64,000 nucleotides of DNA, taken from positions 558,001 to 622,000 of the forward strand of contig NZ_BMUE01000001.1 in the NCBI RefSeq assembly GCF_014650035.1. Reading direction: 5' to 3'. A program made the translations under genes and the position numbers. Within the stretch, counting starts at the first letter, position 1. The number at the start of each line of letters is the position of its first letter. Source of the stretch: Streptomyces lucensis JCM 4490. Its GTDB lineage: Bacteria; Actinomycetota; Actinomycetes; Streptomycetales; Streptomycetaceae. Of the stretch, positions 50,948 to 59,608 are shown one piece after another. Below the pieces are notes generated by a model that was given only the letters and a program-made list of their open reading frames with translations, was not told the origin of the DNA and searched no databases.

Positions 50948-51214
50948 CTACGCCGTCGCTGATCGGCGCAGACGGCCCGTCGGGCGGAGCAGCAGGGACA
51001 GGGATGCCGCGGAGACGATGGCGGCGCCCAGCAGACTCGGCAGGACGGTGTGCGGCCCCAGGGCGCTGTGGGTCACGAAGTCGCCGAGCAGGCCCCCGGC
51101 CAGGCCCGTCGAGTACACCAACGGGCGGGACGGCAGCCGGTGCGACAGCCGGTGCGCCGCCGCCCACGCGAGGAACAGGCCGAGCACAGCGGATCCGAGT
51201 GCTTCCAGGATCAT
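50948..51214 (-). CDS. Small membrane protein (88 aa), function unknown
   Basis: An 88-residue protein with helices 'ALGSAVLGLFLAWAAAH', 'VYSTGLAGGLLGDFVTHSAL' and 'LPSLLGAAIVSAASLSLLL', and a basic C-terminus. There is no recognised family. The ATG is preceded by GGGAGGGACCTGGAGATG-like sequence (GGAG at 4 bases). It runs on the same strand as, and downstream of, the DUF3107 gene after a terminator. Confidence 0.8.
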   Translation of the reverse strand: MILEALGSAVLGLFLAWAAAHRLSHRLPSRPLVYSTGLAGGLLGDFVTHSALGPHTVLPSLLGAAIVSAASLSLLLRPTGRLRRSATA

Positions 51215-51336
51215 CTCCAGGTCCCTCCCACGGCCGGCCTGTCACTGACGGTCGTAGCCCGTCATACCCGTGACCTGCGAAATGCAATCCTCCGCCGTGG
51301 AGGAGTTGTGCAGCGTCCGTGCGCGCCGCAAGCGCG

Positions 51337-51366
51337 GGGGCCCGGCGGCAGATCCCACCGGGCCCC
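51337..51366. terminator. 9-bp hairpin after the DUF3107 gene
   Basis: Stem GGGGCCCGG / CCGGGCCCC with a 12-base loop, 15 bases past the stop on the minus strand. Confidence 0.55.
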
Positions 51367-51381
51367 TCACGCGATCTCGGC

Positions 51382-51609
51382 CTACAGCGTGCCGAACCCG
51401 ACCTTGCGCACGGTCGGCTCGCCGATCTCCACGTACGCCAGACGGTCCGTCGGCACCAGGACCTTGCGGCCCTTCTCGTCCTGAAGGCTCAGCAGCTGCG
51501 TCTTGCCGGCCAGCGCCTCGGACACCAGGCGCTCGACCTCCTCGACGCTCTGACCGCTCTCCAGAACGATCTCGCGGGGCGCGTGCTGCACGCCGATCTT
51601 GACCTCCAC
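51382..51609 (-). CDS. DUF3107 family protein
   Basis: A 75-residue protein 'MEVKIGVQHAPREIVLESGQ' (GTG at 51609, GGAGGG 8 bases before), then 'SVEEVERLVSEALAGKTQLLSLQDEKGRKVLVPTDRLAYVEIGE'. It is a small actinobacterial family of unknown function, commonly adjacent to a TetR regulator as here. A longer ORF to 51666 lacks conserved sequence. Confidence 0.93.
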   Translation of the reverse strand: MEVKIGVQHAPREIVLESGQSVEEVERLVSEALAGKTQLLSLQDEKGRKVLVPTDRLAYVEIGEPTVRKVGFGTL

Positions 51610-51693
51610 GGCTTTGTCCCTCCGACGGTCAGTGATGTGCGCGATCTTCCGCGCCGTACGCAGCACACATTAGCCCGGTGAGGGGACGTACAC

Positions 51694-51731
51694 CCCGCGG
51701 GCCGGAACGCCATCAGCGAACAGCCCGCGGG
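51694..51731. terminator. Hairpin after the TetR gene
   Basis: A 9-bp stem CCCGCGGGC / GCCCGCGGG with a 20-base loop, just past the TetR stop on the minus strand. Confidence 0.45.
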
Positions 51732-51743
51732 AACGAACGGCCG

Positions 51744-52385
51744 TCAGTGGTGCTCGTTGCCGTGCAGCGGGAAGCCGGCGATGCCGCGCCAGGCCAGCGA
51801 GGTCAGCAGCTGCACCGCCTGGTCGCGCGGGACGCTGCGGTCGCTGTGCAGCCAGGAGCGGGCCACCACCTGGGCGAGGCCGCCGAGGCCGGAGGCGAGC
51901 AGCATCGACTCCGCGCGCGAGAGGCCGGTGTCCTCGGCGATGACGTCGCAGATAGCCTCGGCGCACTCGTTGGTGACCTTGTCGACGCGCTCGCGCACCG
52001 CGGGCTCGTTGGTCAGGTCCGACTCGAAGACCAGCCGGAACGCGCCGCCGTCGTCCTCGACGTACGCGAAGTAGGCGTCCATCGTGGCCCGCACGCGCTG
52101 CTTGTTGTCGGTCGTCGAGGCCAGCGCGCCGCGCACGGCCTGGATCAGCGACTCGCAGTGCTGGTCCAGCAGGGCGAGATACAGGTCGAGCTTGCCGGGG
52201 AAGTGCTGGTAGAGCACCGGCTTGCTCACGCCGGCCCGTTCGGCGATGTCGTCCATCGCGGCCGCGTGGTACCCCTGCGCGACGAAAACCTCCTGGGCGG
52301 CGCCCAGCAACTGGTTCCGCCGGGCTCGGCGCGGCAGACGGGTGCCACGCGGGCGGGCCGCCTCAGTTTGCTCGATGGCTGTCAC
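51744..52385 (-). CDS. TetR family transcriptional regulator
   Basis: A 213-residue regulator. The N-terminal HTH 'RRNQLLGAAQEVFVAQGYHAAAMDDIAERAGVSKPVLYQHFPGKLDLY' (about residues 25-72) is typical. The C-terminal ligand domain contains 'DAYFAYVEDDGGAFRLVFESDL'. The GTG at 52385 follows GGGAGG; ATG 52409 is an alternative. DUF3107 lies 134 bases downstream on the same strand. Targets are unknown; autoregulation and control of adjacent genes are plausible. Confidence 0.93.
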   Translation of the reverse strand: MTAIEQTEAARPRGTRLPRRARRNQLLGAAQEVFVAQGYHAAAMDDIAERAGVSKPVLYQHFPGKLDLYLALLDQHCESLIQAVRGALASTTDNKQRVRATMDAYFAYVEDDGGAFRLVFESDLTNEPAVRERVDKVTNECAEAICDVIAEDTGLSRAESMLLASGLGGLAQVVARSWLHSDRSVPRDQAVQLLTSLAWRGIAGFPLHGNEHH

Positions 52386-52551
52386 GCCGCCTCCCAATGT
52401 CGTCCACATGCGGTGTCGACCGCGCGGCCATCGTACTTTTCGGTAACCGTGCTGTGCGCGGTGCGAACGCAGAATTTCACGTACCGGACGGCCGCGAAAG
52501 CCGCGGAGAGGTCCTCACCCGTTCCGGCGCGGCCGGAGGAGTCCCGCGGTG

Positions 52552-52788
52552 TCAGCGGTAGTCGTCCTCGTCCAGTTGGACGACACGTGCCTGTTCGACC
52601 AGATCGGCCACGTTCGCCCGGTCCGGATCCACGGCCGTCAACGGGTCGTCGCGGTCCGGCGAGACGTCGGTGTGCTGCTCGGCGGCGTCCGCGTCGGGGG
52701 CTTCGACGTCGATGTCCGGGCTCGCGTCGGCGTCCAGGTCCTCGACGGCGTCGGGCTCGATGGGGTCCTCGTTGGAGTCATAGGCCAT
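52552..52788 (-). CDS. Small acidic protein (78 aa), function unknown
   Basis: A 78-residue protein very rich in Asp/Glu ('NEDPIEPDAVEDLDADASPDIDVEAPDADAA'), with a short C-terminal amphipathic stretch 'ANVADLVEQARVVQLDEDDYR'. ATG 52788 has GGAAGGGAG upstream; the ORF further upstream is non-coding. No family is recognised. Acidic proteins of this type may bind basic partners. Confidence 0.72.
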   Translation of the reverse strand: MAYDSNEDPIEPDAVEDLDADASPDIDVEAPDADAAEQHTDVSPDRDDPLTAVDPDRANVADLVEQARVVQLDEDDYR

Positions 52789-53001
52789 GGCGGGCTCCCT
52801 TCCTACGAACGTCCCTGGAAGAAGCAGGGGCCACACGCGGGTGCCCATGTACGAGCCTAGGAGACGGCTGATCCGGACGCCATGCCGTCTCGCCCGTTCT
52901 CCGCCCGGTTCCACCCGTGCGTCCCCGCGCTGCCGGGTTCACCCGTCGCCCGCGGTCCATGCTGTGACGGCGAACACATGAGCCACGACGTGATCACCTC
53001 G

Positions 53002-53007
53002 TAACAT
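53002..53007 (+). promoter_or_regulatory. Leaderless -10 of the alpha/beta hydrolase gene
   Basis: TAACAT ends 6 bases before the ATG at 53014, with no ribosome binding site. Confidence 0.45.
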
Positions 53008-53013
53008 TGCCGC

Positions 53014-54111
53014 ATGTCTTCGACCGAGTCGCCGTCCGTGTCGGCCGCCAGTGTGCTTCCGAGGGTGGCGCCCGTCCGGGTCGGTGAGGGCGAGCGGCTG
53101 CGGACCGTGGGCCTGCCCGGAGTCACCTTGTCGGTCCGTTCCCGGCCCCCCGCGCGCGAGGGCCTGCCGCCCGCGCTGTACGTCCACGGGCTCGGCGGCT
53201 CCTCGCAGAACTGGTCCGCGCTGATGGCCGCTCTGGACGGCGTGGTCGACGGCGAGGCCGTCGACCTGCCGGGCTTCGGCGACTCCCCGCCACCGGACGA
53301 CGGCGACTACTCGGTCACCGGGCACGCGCGCGCGGTGATCCGTTTCCTGGACGCGGCCGGCCGCGGCCCCGTCCACCTCCTGGGCAACTCGCTCGGGGGC
53401 GCGGTCGCCACGCGCGTGGCCGCCGTACGGCCCGACCTCGTCCGCACACTCACCCTCGTCTCGCCCGCCCTGCCCGAGCTGCGCATCCAGCGCACCGCCG
53501 TGCCGACCGGCCTGCTCGGTGTGCCCGGTGTGGCCGCCCTCTTCACCCGCTTCACCAGGGAATGGACGGCGGAGCAGCGGGTGCGCGGGGTGATGGGTCT
53601 CTGCTACGGCGACCCCGGGCGGGTGTCGCCGGAAGCCTTCCGGCACGCGGTCGACGAACTGGAGCGGCGACTGCGGCTGCCGTACTTCTGGGACGCGATG
53701 GTCCGCTCCGCGCGCGGGATCGTCGACGCCTACACGCTCGGCGGCCAGCACGGGCTGTGGCGCCAGGCCGAGCGCGTGCTCGCACCGACCCTGCTCGTCT
53801 ACGGCGGCCGCGACCAGCTGGTCGGCTTCCGGATGGCGGGCCGGGCCGCGCGCGCGTTCCGCGACTCCCGCCTGCTGACCCTGCCGGACGCCGGGCACGT
53901 CGCCATGATGGAGTACCCGGACGTGCTGGCCAGGGCGTTCCGTGAACTGCTGGCTGACGCCGGCGGACCGGACGGGCGTGAGGTGAGCGGACATGACGCG
54001 GTCCGGCGCGGTCCGGCGGATCCCGCAGGCGCCACGGACGCCACGGACACCCCAGGCACCGGCCCGCGCGGCGCCGCCGGGAGTGCCTCCACCACGGGTT
54101 CGGGGAGCTGA
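53014..54111 (+). CDS. Alpha/beta hydrolase
   Basis: A 365-residue protein with 'YVHGLGGSSQNW' (oxyanion), nucleophile Ser in 'LLGNSLGGAVA', Asp in 'YGGRDQLVGF' and His in 'LPDAGHVAMMEYPD'. The C-terminal 45 residues are disordered and Gly/Ser/Thr-rich. There is no signal peptide. The substrate is unknown. It is followed 8 bases later by the DUF3152 gene on the same strand, so co-transcription is likely. Confidence 0.91.
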   Translation: MSSTESPSVSAASVLPRVAPVRVGEGERLRTVGLPGVTLSVRSRPPAREGLPPALYVHGLGGSSQNWSALMAALDGVVDGEAVDLPGFGDSPPPDDGDYSVTGHARAVIRFLDAAGRGPVHLLGNSLGGAVATRVAAVRPDLVRTLTLVSPALPELRIQRTAVPTGLLGVPGVAALFTRFTREWTAEQRVRGVMGLCYGDPGRVSPEAFRHAVDELERRLRLPYFWDAMVRSARGIVDAYTLGGQHGLWRQAERVLAPTLLVYGGRDQLVGFRMAGRAARAFRDSRLLTLPDAGHVAMMEYPDVLARAFRELLADAGGPDGREVSGHDAVRRGPADPAGATDATDTPGTGPRGAAGSASTTGSGS

Positions 54112-54119
54112 GGGCCGGG

Positions 54120-55559
54120 GTGGGACGCCACAGCCGCCGCGGACCGGCACCGAAGGCGAAGGACGACTCCGCGGAGCGAGCAGCCCGCCGGGCGCCACAG
54201 CGGGACACGGACTCGGGGAACCCCCGGGACGTCCCGGACATACCGGGTCAGAGGGGTGGCCCTGGTACGGCGGCGCCGCCGTACCAGGAGGGTGTCGCCC
54301 CGGGCATGCCCAGGGGGGCGCGCGCTCCGTCCGCTCCGACGGCGGGCCGTCCGGGCGTGCCTCGGCTTCCCGACGGCACCCCCGCCCACGGCGTGCCCGG
54401 GTTCCGGGCCGGTGCCGGGGGGCCCGCCCGTGGTGGGCACCCCGAGCAGCGCGAAGCGGGCGGGGCCTGGGGCGAGTTCGCCGGTACCGCCGGGGACGGC
54501 TCGGGGCCGGGTGTCACGCTGCCACGGCAGCGGGGGGCGGGGCCGGGTGGTTCCGGGCGGCGGCGTTCCGGGCCCCGGCAGGAGTATCTGGACGCGTTCG
54601 AGGGCACGGGTGACGGGGCCGAGGACGAGGACGTCCGCGCTCCCCGCCCCGGTCGGGAGCGCTGCACGCAGGAGCGGCCGGACGCCGGGGCGCGGCAGCC
54701 GGCCGACGCCGGGGAGCGGAAGACCGGTACCGCCGCGGCGGACGGTCCCGCGGTGCCCGCCCAGCGGGGCGGCGGCAAGGGGCGGGCGTTCACCGGTGTC
54801 GCGGCGGCGGCCGTCACCACCGTGCTCGCGGTGGTCGTCGCGGGGCAGGTGACCGGGGGGCGGGACGGCGGCGCCGTGCGGGCGCAGGCCGGCACCGGCA
54901 CCGGCCAGGCGCGTGACGCGCGCGGTCCCGCAGGGGTGGCTCCCTCCGCCCGGGTGCCGCTGACGTACGAGCAGAAGATGGCCAAGCGGTATCCGCTCGG
55001 CGCCGGACTCAAGGGCTCGGGGACGTTCGACGCCGTCCCGGGCCTCGACAAGGCGCCCGGCAAGGGGCAGAAGTACACCTACCGTGTGGACGTCGAGCGG
55101 GGACTCGGCCTGGACGGCGCACTGTTCGCGGAGGCCGTGCAAAGGACCCTGAACGACGACCGCAGCTGGTCCCACGGCGGCGCCCGTACGTTCGAGCGCG
55201 TCTCGTCCGGCAAACCCGACTTCGTGATCACGCTGGCCAGCCCCGGCACCACCGCGAAGTGGTGCGCCAAGTCCGGCCTGGACACGACGGAGGACAACGT
55301 GTCCTGCGACTCGGCCGCCACCGAGCGCGTCATGATCAACGCGTACCGCTGGGCCCAGGGCAGCAAGACGTACGGGGACCAGATCCACGCGTACCGTCAG
55401 ATGCTCATCAACCACGAGGTCGGCCACCGGCTCGGCCACGGGCATGTGACCTGCCAGAAGGACGGCGAGCCGGCGCCCGTCATGCAGCAGCAGACCAAGT
55501 TCCTCGACCACGACGGGATCCACTGCCTGCCCAACCCCTGGCCCTACCCGAAGAGTTGA
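54120..55559 (+). CDS. DUF3152 membrane-anchored metalloprotease-like protein
   Basis: A 479-residue protein: a Pro/Gly/Arg-rich cytoplasmic part (1-220), one helix ('AFTGVAAAAVTTVLAVVVAG') and an extracellular DUF3152 domain with 'YRVDVERGLGLDGALFAEAVQRTLND' and the zinc-binding pattern 'NHEVGHRLGHGH' (HExxH variant). The C-terminus has 'CQKDGEPAPVMQQQT' with Cys residues. Streptomyces homologues are uncharacterised. The GTG start lies 8 bases after the hydrolase stop. The stop is at the base of a large hairpin. Confidence 0.88.
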   Translation: MGRHSRRGPAPKAKDDSAERAARRAPQRDTDSGNPRDVPDIPGQRGGPGTAAPPYQEGVAPGMPRGARAPSAPTAGRPGVPRLPDGTPAHGVPGFRAGAGGPARGGHPEQREAGGAWGEFAGTAGDGSGPGVTLPRQRGAGPGGSGRRRSGPRQEYLDAFEGTGDGAEDEDVRAPRPGRERCTQERPDAGARQPADAGERKTGTAAADGPAVPAQRGGGKGRAFTGVAAAAVTTVLAVVVAGQVTGGRDGGAVRAQAGTGTGQARDARGPAGVAPSARVPLTYEQKMAKRYPLGAGLKGSGTFDAVPGLDKAPGKGQKYTYRVDVERGLGLDGALFAEAVQRTLNDDRSWSHGGARTFERVSSGKPDFVITLASPGTTAKWCAKSGLDTTEDNVSCDSAATERVMINAYRWAQGSKTYGDQIHAYRQMLINHEVGHRLGHGHVTCQKDGEPAPVMQQQTKFLDHDGIHCLPNPWPYPKS

Positions 55560-55596
55560 CGGGCGCCGCTCATGTCAGATTGACATGAGCCGTCAA
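55556..55596. repeat. Large bulged inverted repeat at the DUF3152 stop / peptide-operon promoter
   Basis: TTGACG (55556-55561) pairs with CGTCAA (55591-55596), and GCTCATGTCA (55568-55577) with TGACATGAGC (55581-55590), around a GAT centre; the left arm has a 6-base bulge. It can act as the DUF3152 terminator and also as an operator, because it spans the -35 of the next promoter. Confidence 0.65.
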
Positions 55597-55608
55597 GTCA
55601 TACATATT
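55580..55608 (+). promoter_or_regulatory. Promoter of the second peptide ABC operon
   Basis: TTGACA (55580-55585), a 17-base spacer and CATATT (55603-55608). The expected start point is at about 55615, one base before the leader-peptide ATG. The -35 lies in the right arm of an inverted repeat. Confidence 0.6.
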
Positions 55609-55615
55609 TCTGCGC

Positions 55616-55711
55616 ATGTGGTCCCGTCACGCCGTCTCCGACAGCGCCGCCATCGAGCTGGCGCTCATCGGCGTGACCGCACTCTGCGTGGCCGACAACC
55701 ACTGTCGCTGA
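55616..55711 (+). CDS. Putative leader peptide (31 aa)
   Basis: ATG TGG TCC... encodes 'MWSRHAVSDSAAIELALIG' then 'VTALCVADNHCR', followed by TGA. It begins 7 bases after the -10, so it is probably leaderless. The C-terminal Cys-rich end ('ALCVADNHCR') is of the type seen in short Streptomyces leader ORFs. It is too short for automatic gene calls. It might control expression of the peptide operon by attenuation or be a marker of the transcript; no function is proven. Confidence 0.55.
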   Translation: MWSRHAVSDSAAIELALIGVTALCVADNHCR

Positions 55712-55888
55712 CGCCGCCCCCTGGCGTTCGCGTCGCGACAACCTTCCCTTTCTCCGTCCGTGACCCTGTCGCGGACATCTCGACGACCGGCGCCCGGGGC
55801 CGACGTCTGCCCGCAGACGTCTCACTCCTCGTCCATCTGTCTCACTTTTCGAGAAATCCTCGATCAGCCCCGAGAGGTCGTCTTTCCG
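55712..55888 (+). other. Leader sequence of the peptide ABC operon, 177 bp
   Basis: It follows the leader-peptide stop and precedes the binding-protein gene. It is GC-rich with mixed pyrimidine runs and includes GAGAGG near 55872, 11 bases before the ATG. No further ORF is seen; possible attenuator hairpins were not confirmed. Confidence 0.4.
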
Positions 55889-57607
55889 ATGCGTCAACCG
55901 TCCGTCACAGCGCGCCGCGTGGCCGCGGCATCCGTCAGCCTGATCGTGGCAGCGGGCGCCGCCGCCTGCGGCCCGAAGGACAACGATGCCAAGGGTTCCG
56001 GTGGCGACTCCGCGCCCCACAAGGGCGGCACGCTCACGGTGCTGAACTCCGAGCCGCAGACCGACTTCGATCCCGCCCGCCTCTACACCTCCGGCGGGGG
56101 AAACGTCCCTTCGCTCGTCTTCCGCACCCTCACCACGCGCAACCGCGAGAACGGCGCGGCCGGCGCCGAGGTCGTGCCGGACCTCGCCACCGACACCGGG
56201 CGCCCCAACAAGGACGCGACCGTGTGGACGTACACCCTGAGGAAGGGCCTCAAGTACGAGGACGGCAGCCCCATCACCTCCGCCGACGTCAAGTACGGCG
56301 TCGAGCGCTCCTTCGCCCCCGAGCTCTCCGGCGGCGCGCCCTATCTGCGCGACTGGCTGGCCGGCGCCGCCGGCTACCAGGGCCCCTACAAGGACAAGAA
56401 GGGCCTGTCCGCGATCGAGACGCCGGACTCGCGGACCATCGTCTTCCATCTGAACAAGCCCGAGGGCGAGTTCCCCTACCTCGCCACGCAGACGCAGTTC
56501 ACCCCCGTCCCGAAGAGCAAGGACACGGGCACGACGTACGAGTCGCACCCGGTCTCGTCCGGCCCGTACAAGGTCGTCAGGAACGAGAACGACGGCGAGC
56601 ACCTCGTCCTGGAGCGCAACACGTACTGGTCGACCGCGGTCGACGCCGAGCGCAAGGCCTACCCGGACTCGATCGACGTGCGCTCCGGGCTCGACTCCTC
56701 GGTGATCAACCAGCGGCTCTCCGCGTCCCAGGGAGCGGACGCCGCCGCCGTCACCACGGACACCAACCTCGGCCCGGCCGAGCTGGCCAAGGTCACCGGT
56801 GACGAGAAGCTGGCCGCGCGCGTGGGCACCGGCCACTTCGGCTACACGGACTACATCGCCTTCAACCCGACCGTGAAGCCCTTCGACGACCCCAGGGTGC
56901 GGCAGGCGATCTCCTACGCCGTCGACCGCTCCTCGGTGGTCAACGCGGCCGGCGGCAGCGCGCTCGCCGAGCCCGCCACCACCTTCCTGCCCGACCAGAA
57001 GTCCTTCGGGTACACCCCCTACGACCCGTTCCCGGCCGGCCGGTCCGGCAACGCCGCCAAGGCCAGGGAGCTGCTCGCGCAGGCGGGCCACAAAAACGGG
57101 CTCACCGTCACGCTGACCCACTCCAACAACAAGGACTTCGAGACCAGCCCGGAGATCGCGACCGCCGTCCAGGACGCCCTGAAGAAGGCCGGCATCACGG
57201 TCAGGCTCCAGGGCCTGGAGGACAACGACTACCGGGACCGGATCCACGGCGTGAAGACCGAGCCCGGCTTCTTCCTCGCCCACTGGGGTGCCGACTGGCC
57301 CTCCGGCGGCCCCTTCCTCGCCCCGATCTTCGACGGCCGGCAGATCGTCAAGGACGGAGCGAACTTCAACACCGGCCTGCTGAACGACAAGTCGGTCAAC
57401 GCCGAGATCGACGCGATCAACAAGCTCACCGACCTCGACGCGGCCGCCGCACGCTGGGGCGCGCTGGACAAGAAGATCGGTGCCAAGGCCCTCGTCGTGC
57501 CGCTGTTCCACCCGGTCTACAAGCGCCTGTACGGCTCCGCCGTCAAGAACGTCGTCATCAGCGACTGGACCGGCGTCCTGGACATCTCCCAGGTCGCGGT
57601 GAAGTGA
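55889..57607 (+). CDS. Peptide ABC transporter substrate-binding lipoprotein (SBP_bac_5)
   Basis: A 572-residue extracellular solute-binding protein. The signal 'RRVAAASVSLIVAAGAAACG' has a lipobox near residue 27. The mature protein has the SBP_bac_5 pattern 'GGTLTVLNSEPQTDFDPARLY', 'YTLRKGLKYEDGSPITSADVKYGVERSF' and 'GYTDYIAFNPTVKPFDDPRVRQAISYAVDR'. It captures oligopeptides or similar ligands and delivers them to the permease. ATG 55889 begins the signal; the ORF runs upstream to 55760 without sense. Confidence 0.95.
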   Translation: MRQPSVTARRVAAASVSLIVAAGAAACGPKDNDAKGSGGDSAPHKGGTLTVLNSEPQTDFDPARLYTSGGGNVPSLVFRTLTTRNRENGAAGAEVVPDLATDTGRPNKDATVWTYTLRKGLKYEDGSPITSADVKYGVERSFAPELSGGAPYLRDWLAGAAGYQGPYKDKKGLSAIETPDSRTIVFHLNKPEGEFPYLATQTQFTPVPKSKDTGTTYESHPVSSGPYKVVRNENDGEHLVLERNTYWSTAVDAERKAYPDSIDVRSGLDSSVINQRLSASQGADAAAVTTDTNLGPAELAKVTGDEKLAARVGTGHFGYTDYIAFNPTVKPFDDPRVRQAISYAVDRSSVVNAAGGSALAEPATTFLPDQKSFGYTPYDPFPAGRSGNAAKARELLAQAGHKNGLTVTLTHSNNKDFETSPEIATAVQDALKKAGITVRLQGLEDNDYRDRIHGVKTEPGFFLAHWGADWPSGGPFLAPIFDGRQIVKDGANFNTGLLNDKSVNAEIDAINKLTDLDAAAARWGALDKKIGAKALVVPLFHPVYKRLYGSAVKNVVISDWTGVLDISQVAVK

Positions 57608-57611
57608 CGCC

Positions 57612-58613
57612 GTGAGCGAGACACTCGTCGCCGCCGGGGCGGACGCGTCCGCCCCGGCGGCCCCGGGGGCACGCCGGTTCTGGCGGCGGCTGCGAGCGCA
57701 GCGCGCCGCCCTGGCCGCCGCGTCCGTCGTGGCGCTGCTCGTCCTGATCGCGCTCGCCGCGCCGCTGCTCACCGCCCTGGAGGGCCAGGACCCCACCACC
57801 TACCACCCCGACCTCATCGACTCCGCGCGCGGAGGCGTGCCCGTCGGCCCCCTGGGCGGCATCGGCGCGGACCACTGGCTGGGCGTCGAACCGCAGACCG
57901 GCCGCGACCTGTTCGCCCGGCTCGTGTACGGGGCGCGGGTGTCGCTCGGGGTGGCGCTGGCCGCGACGGTGCTGCAGGTCGGCATCGGGACCGCGGTCGG
58001 CGTGACCGCCGCGCTCGGCAGCCGCTCGGTCGATCAGCTGCTGAGCCGCGCGACGGACGTCATCGTCGCCATGCCGCTGATGATCATGGCACTGGCCCTG
58101 CTGGCGATCGTGCCGGCCGGCTTCCCGCGGACCGTCCTGGTCACCCTGGTCATCGGCCTGATCGGCTGGGGCAACACCGCGAAGATCGTGCGCGCGCAGA
58201 CGCTCACCCTGAAGGGTCTCGACCACGTCGCGGCCGCCCGGCTGAGCGGCTGGAACACCCTGCAGGTCGCCCGCCGCGAGCTGCTGCCCGGCCTCGCCGC
58301 GCCCGTCATCACCTACGCGGCGCTGCTCGTTCCCATGAACATCTCCGTGGAGGCGGCCCTCTCCTTCCTGGGCGTCGGCGTCAAGCCGCCCACGCCCAGC
58401 TGGGGACAGATGCTCACCGCCGCCGACGTCTGGTACCAGGCCGCACCGCAGTACCTGCTGCTGCCGGCCGGCGCCCTGTTCGTCACCGTCCTGGCGCTCA
58501 CCGTCCTCGGCGACGGCGTGCGCACCGCCCTCGACCCGCGCGCCGCCTCCCGCCTGCGCGTCGGAACCGGCCGCGGGGACGCCGGCCGAACCGGGAAGGA
58601 GACGACCGCATGA
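57612..58613 (+). CDS. Peptide ABC transporter permease, DppC type
   Basis: A 333-residue permease with six helices: TM1 'AALAAASVVALLVLIALAAPLL', then the EAA-type loop 'AARLSGWNTLQVARRELLPGLAAPVI' and 'SFLGVGVKPPTPSWGQML'. The N-terminus is cytoplasmic and basic. The GTG start is 4 bases after the binding-protein stop. It overlaps the next permease by 4 bases. Gene order (binding protein, C-type, B-type, ATPase) is inverted relative to the usual B-C order. Confidence 0.94.
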   Translation: MSETLVAAGADASAPAAPGARRFWRRLRAQRAALAAASVVALLVLIALAAPLLTALEGQDPTTYHPDLIDSARGGVPVGPLGGIGADHWLGVEPQTGRDLFARLVYGARVSLGVALAATVLQVGIGTAVGVTAALGSRSVDQLLSRATDVIVAMPLMIMALALLAIVPAGFPRTVLVTLVIGLIGWGNTAKIVRAQTLTLKGLDHVAAARLSGWNTLQVARRELLPGLAAPVITYAALLVPMNISVEAALSFLGVGVKPPTPSWGQMLTAADVWYQAAPQYLLLPAGALFVTVLALTVLGDGVRTALDPRAASRLRVGTGRGDAGRTGKETTA

Positions 58614-59608
58614 GCGGCTTCGGCGGATTCCTGCTGCGGCGGGCCCTGGGCGCGGTCATCACGCTGTTCGTCGTCTCGGTGATCGTCTACGTGGTCTTCT
58701 ACGCCACCCCCGGCGACGTCGCCCAGATCACCTGCGGCCCGCGCTGCTCACCGGAACAGGTGCACCAGGTCGCCCGACAGCTGAACCTGGACGACCCCCT
58801 CCACCTGCGCTACTGGCACTTCCTCCAGGGCCTGTTCATCGGCCAGGACTTCTCCACAGGCACCTCGGTCGAGCACTGCACGGCACCCTGTCTGGGGCAG
58901 TCGTACCAGAGCGGCCGGCAGGTCCTGGACATCATCGCGACCAAGCTGCCCGTCAGCCTGTCGCTCGTCCTGGGCGCCATGGTGGTGTGGCTCGTCCTCG
59001 GCGTCGGCACCGGTGTGCTCTCCGCCTGGCGGCGCGGCCGGCTCAGCGAGCGCGTCCTGACCGCGGTCACCCTGGCGGGCACGGCCACGCCCGTGTTCGT
59101 CATCGGCCTGGTCCTGATGATCGTGGTCTGCGGCGAACTGCAGCTGCTGCCCTTCCCGCAGTACGTGAACCTCACCGACGACCCCGAACAGTGGGCGTGG
59201 AACCTTCTGCTCCCCTGGCTCTCGCTGGCCCTGATCGAGGCGGCCGCCTTCGCCCGGCTGACCCGCGCCGCCATGCTGGAGACACTCGCCGAGGACCACA
59301 TCCGCACCTTCCGGGCCTACGGCGTCGGCGAGCGCGCCGTCGTCGGACGGCACGCGCTGCGCGGCGCACTCGCGCCGGTCATCGCGCTGAACGCCAACAA
59401 CGTCGGTTCGGCCGTCGGCGGCGCCGTCCTCACCGAGACCCTGTTCGGCCTGCCCGGGATCGGCCAGGAGCTGGTGCACGCCGTGAAGGTCGTCGACCTG
59501 CCGGTGGTCGTCGGCATGGTCCTGGTCATCGGCTTCTTCGTGGTCCTCGCCAACGCCGTCGCGGACGTGCTGTACGCGGTGGCCGACCGACGGGTGGTGC
59601 TCGCATGA
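58610..59608 (+). CDS. Peptide ABC transporter permease, DppB type
   Basis: A 332-residue permease with a DppB opening 'LLRRALGAVITLFVVSVIVYVVFYATPGD', a periplasmic loop with paired Cys ('CGPRCSP', 'CTAPCLG'), and 'TFRAYGVGERAVVGRHALRGALAPVIA' as the EAA loop. The extra Cys residues in the external loop are unusual and could form disulphides. It overlaps the fused ATPase gene by 4 bases. Confidence 0.94.
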   Translation: MSGFGGFLLRRALGAVITLFVVSVIVYVVFYATPGDVAQITCGPRCSPEQVHQVARQLNLDDPLHLRYWHFLQGLFIGQDFSTGTSVEHCTAPCLGQSYQSGRQVLDIIATKLPVSLSLVLGAMVVWLVLGVGTGVLSAWRRGRLSERVLTAVTLAGTATPVFVIGLVLMIVVCGELQLLPFPQYVNLTDDPEQWAWNLLLPWLSLALIEAAAFARLTRAAMLETLAEDHIRTFRAYGVGERAVVGRHALRGALAPVIALNANNVGSAVGGAVLTETLFGLPGIGQELVHAVKVVDLPVVVGMVLVIGFFVVLANAVADVLYAVADRRVVLA

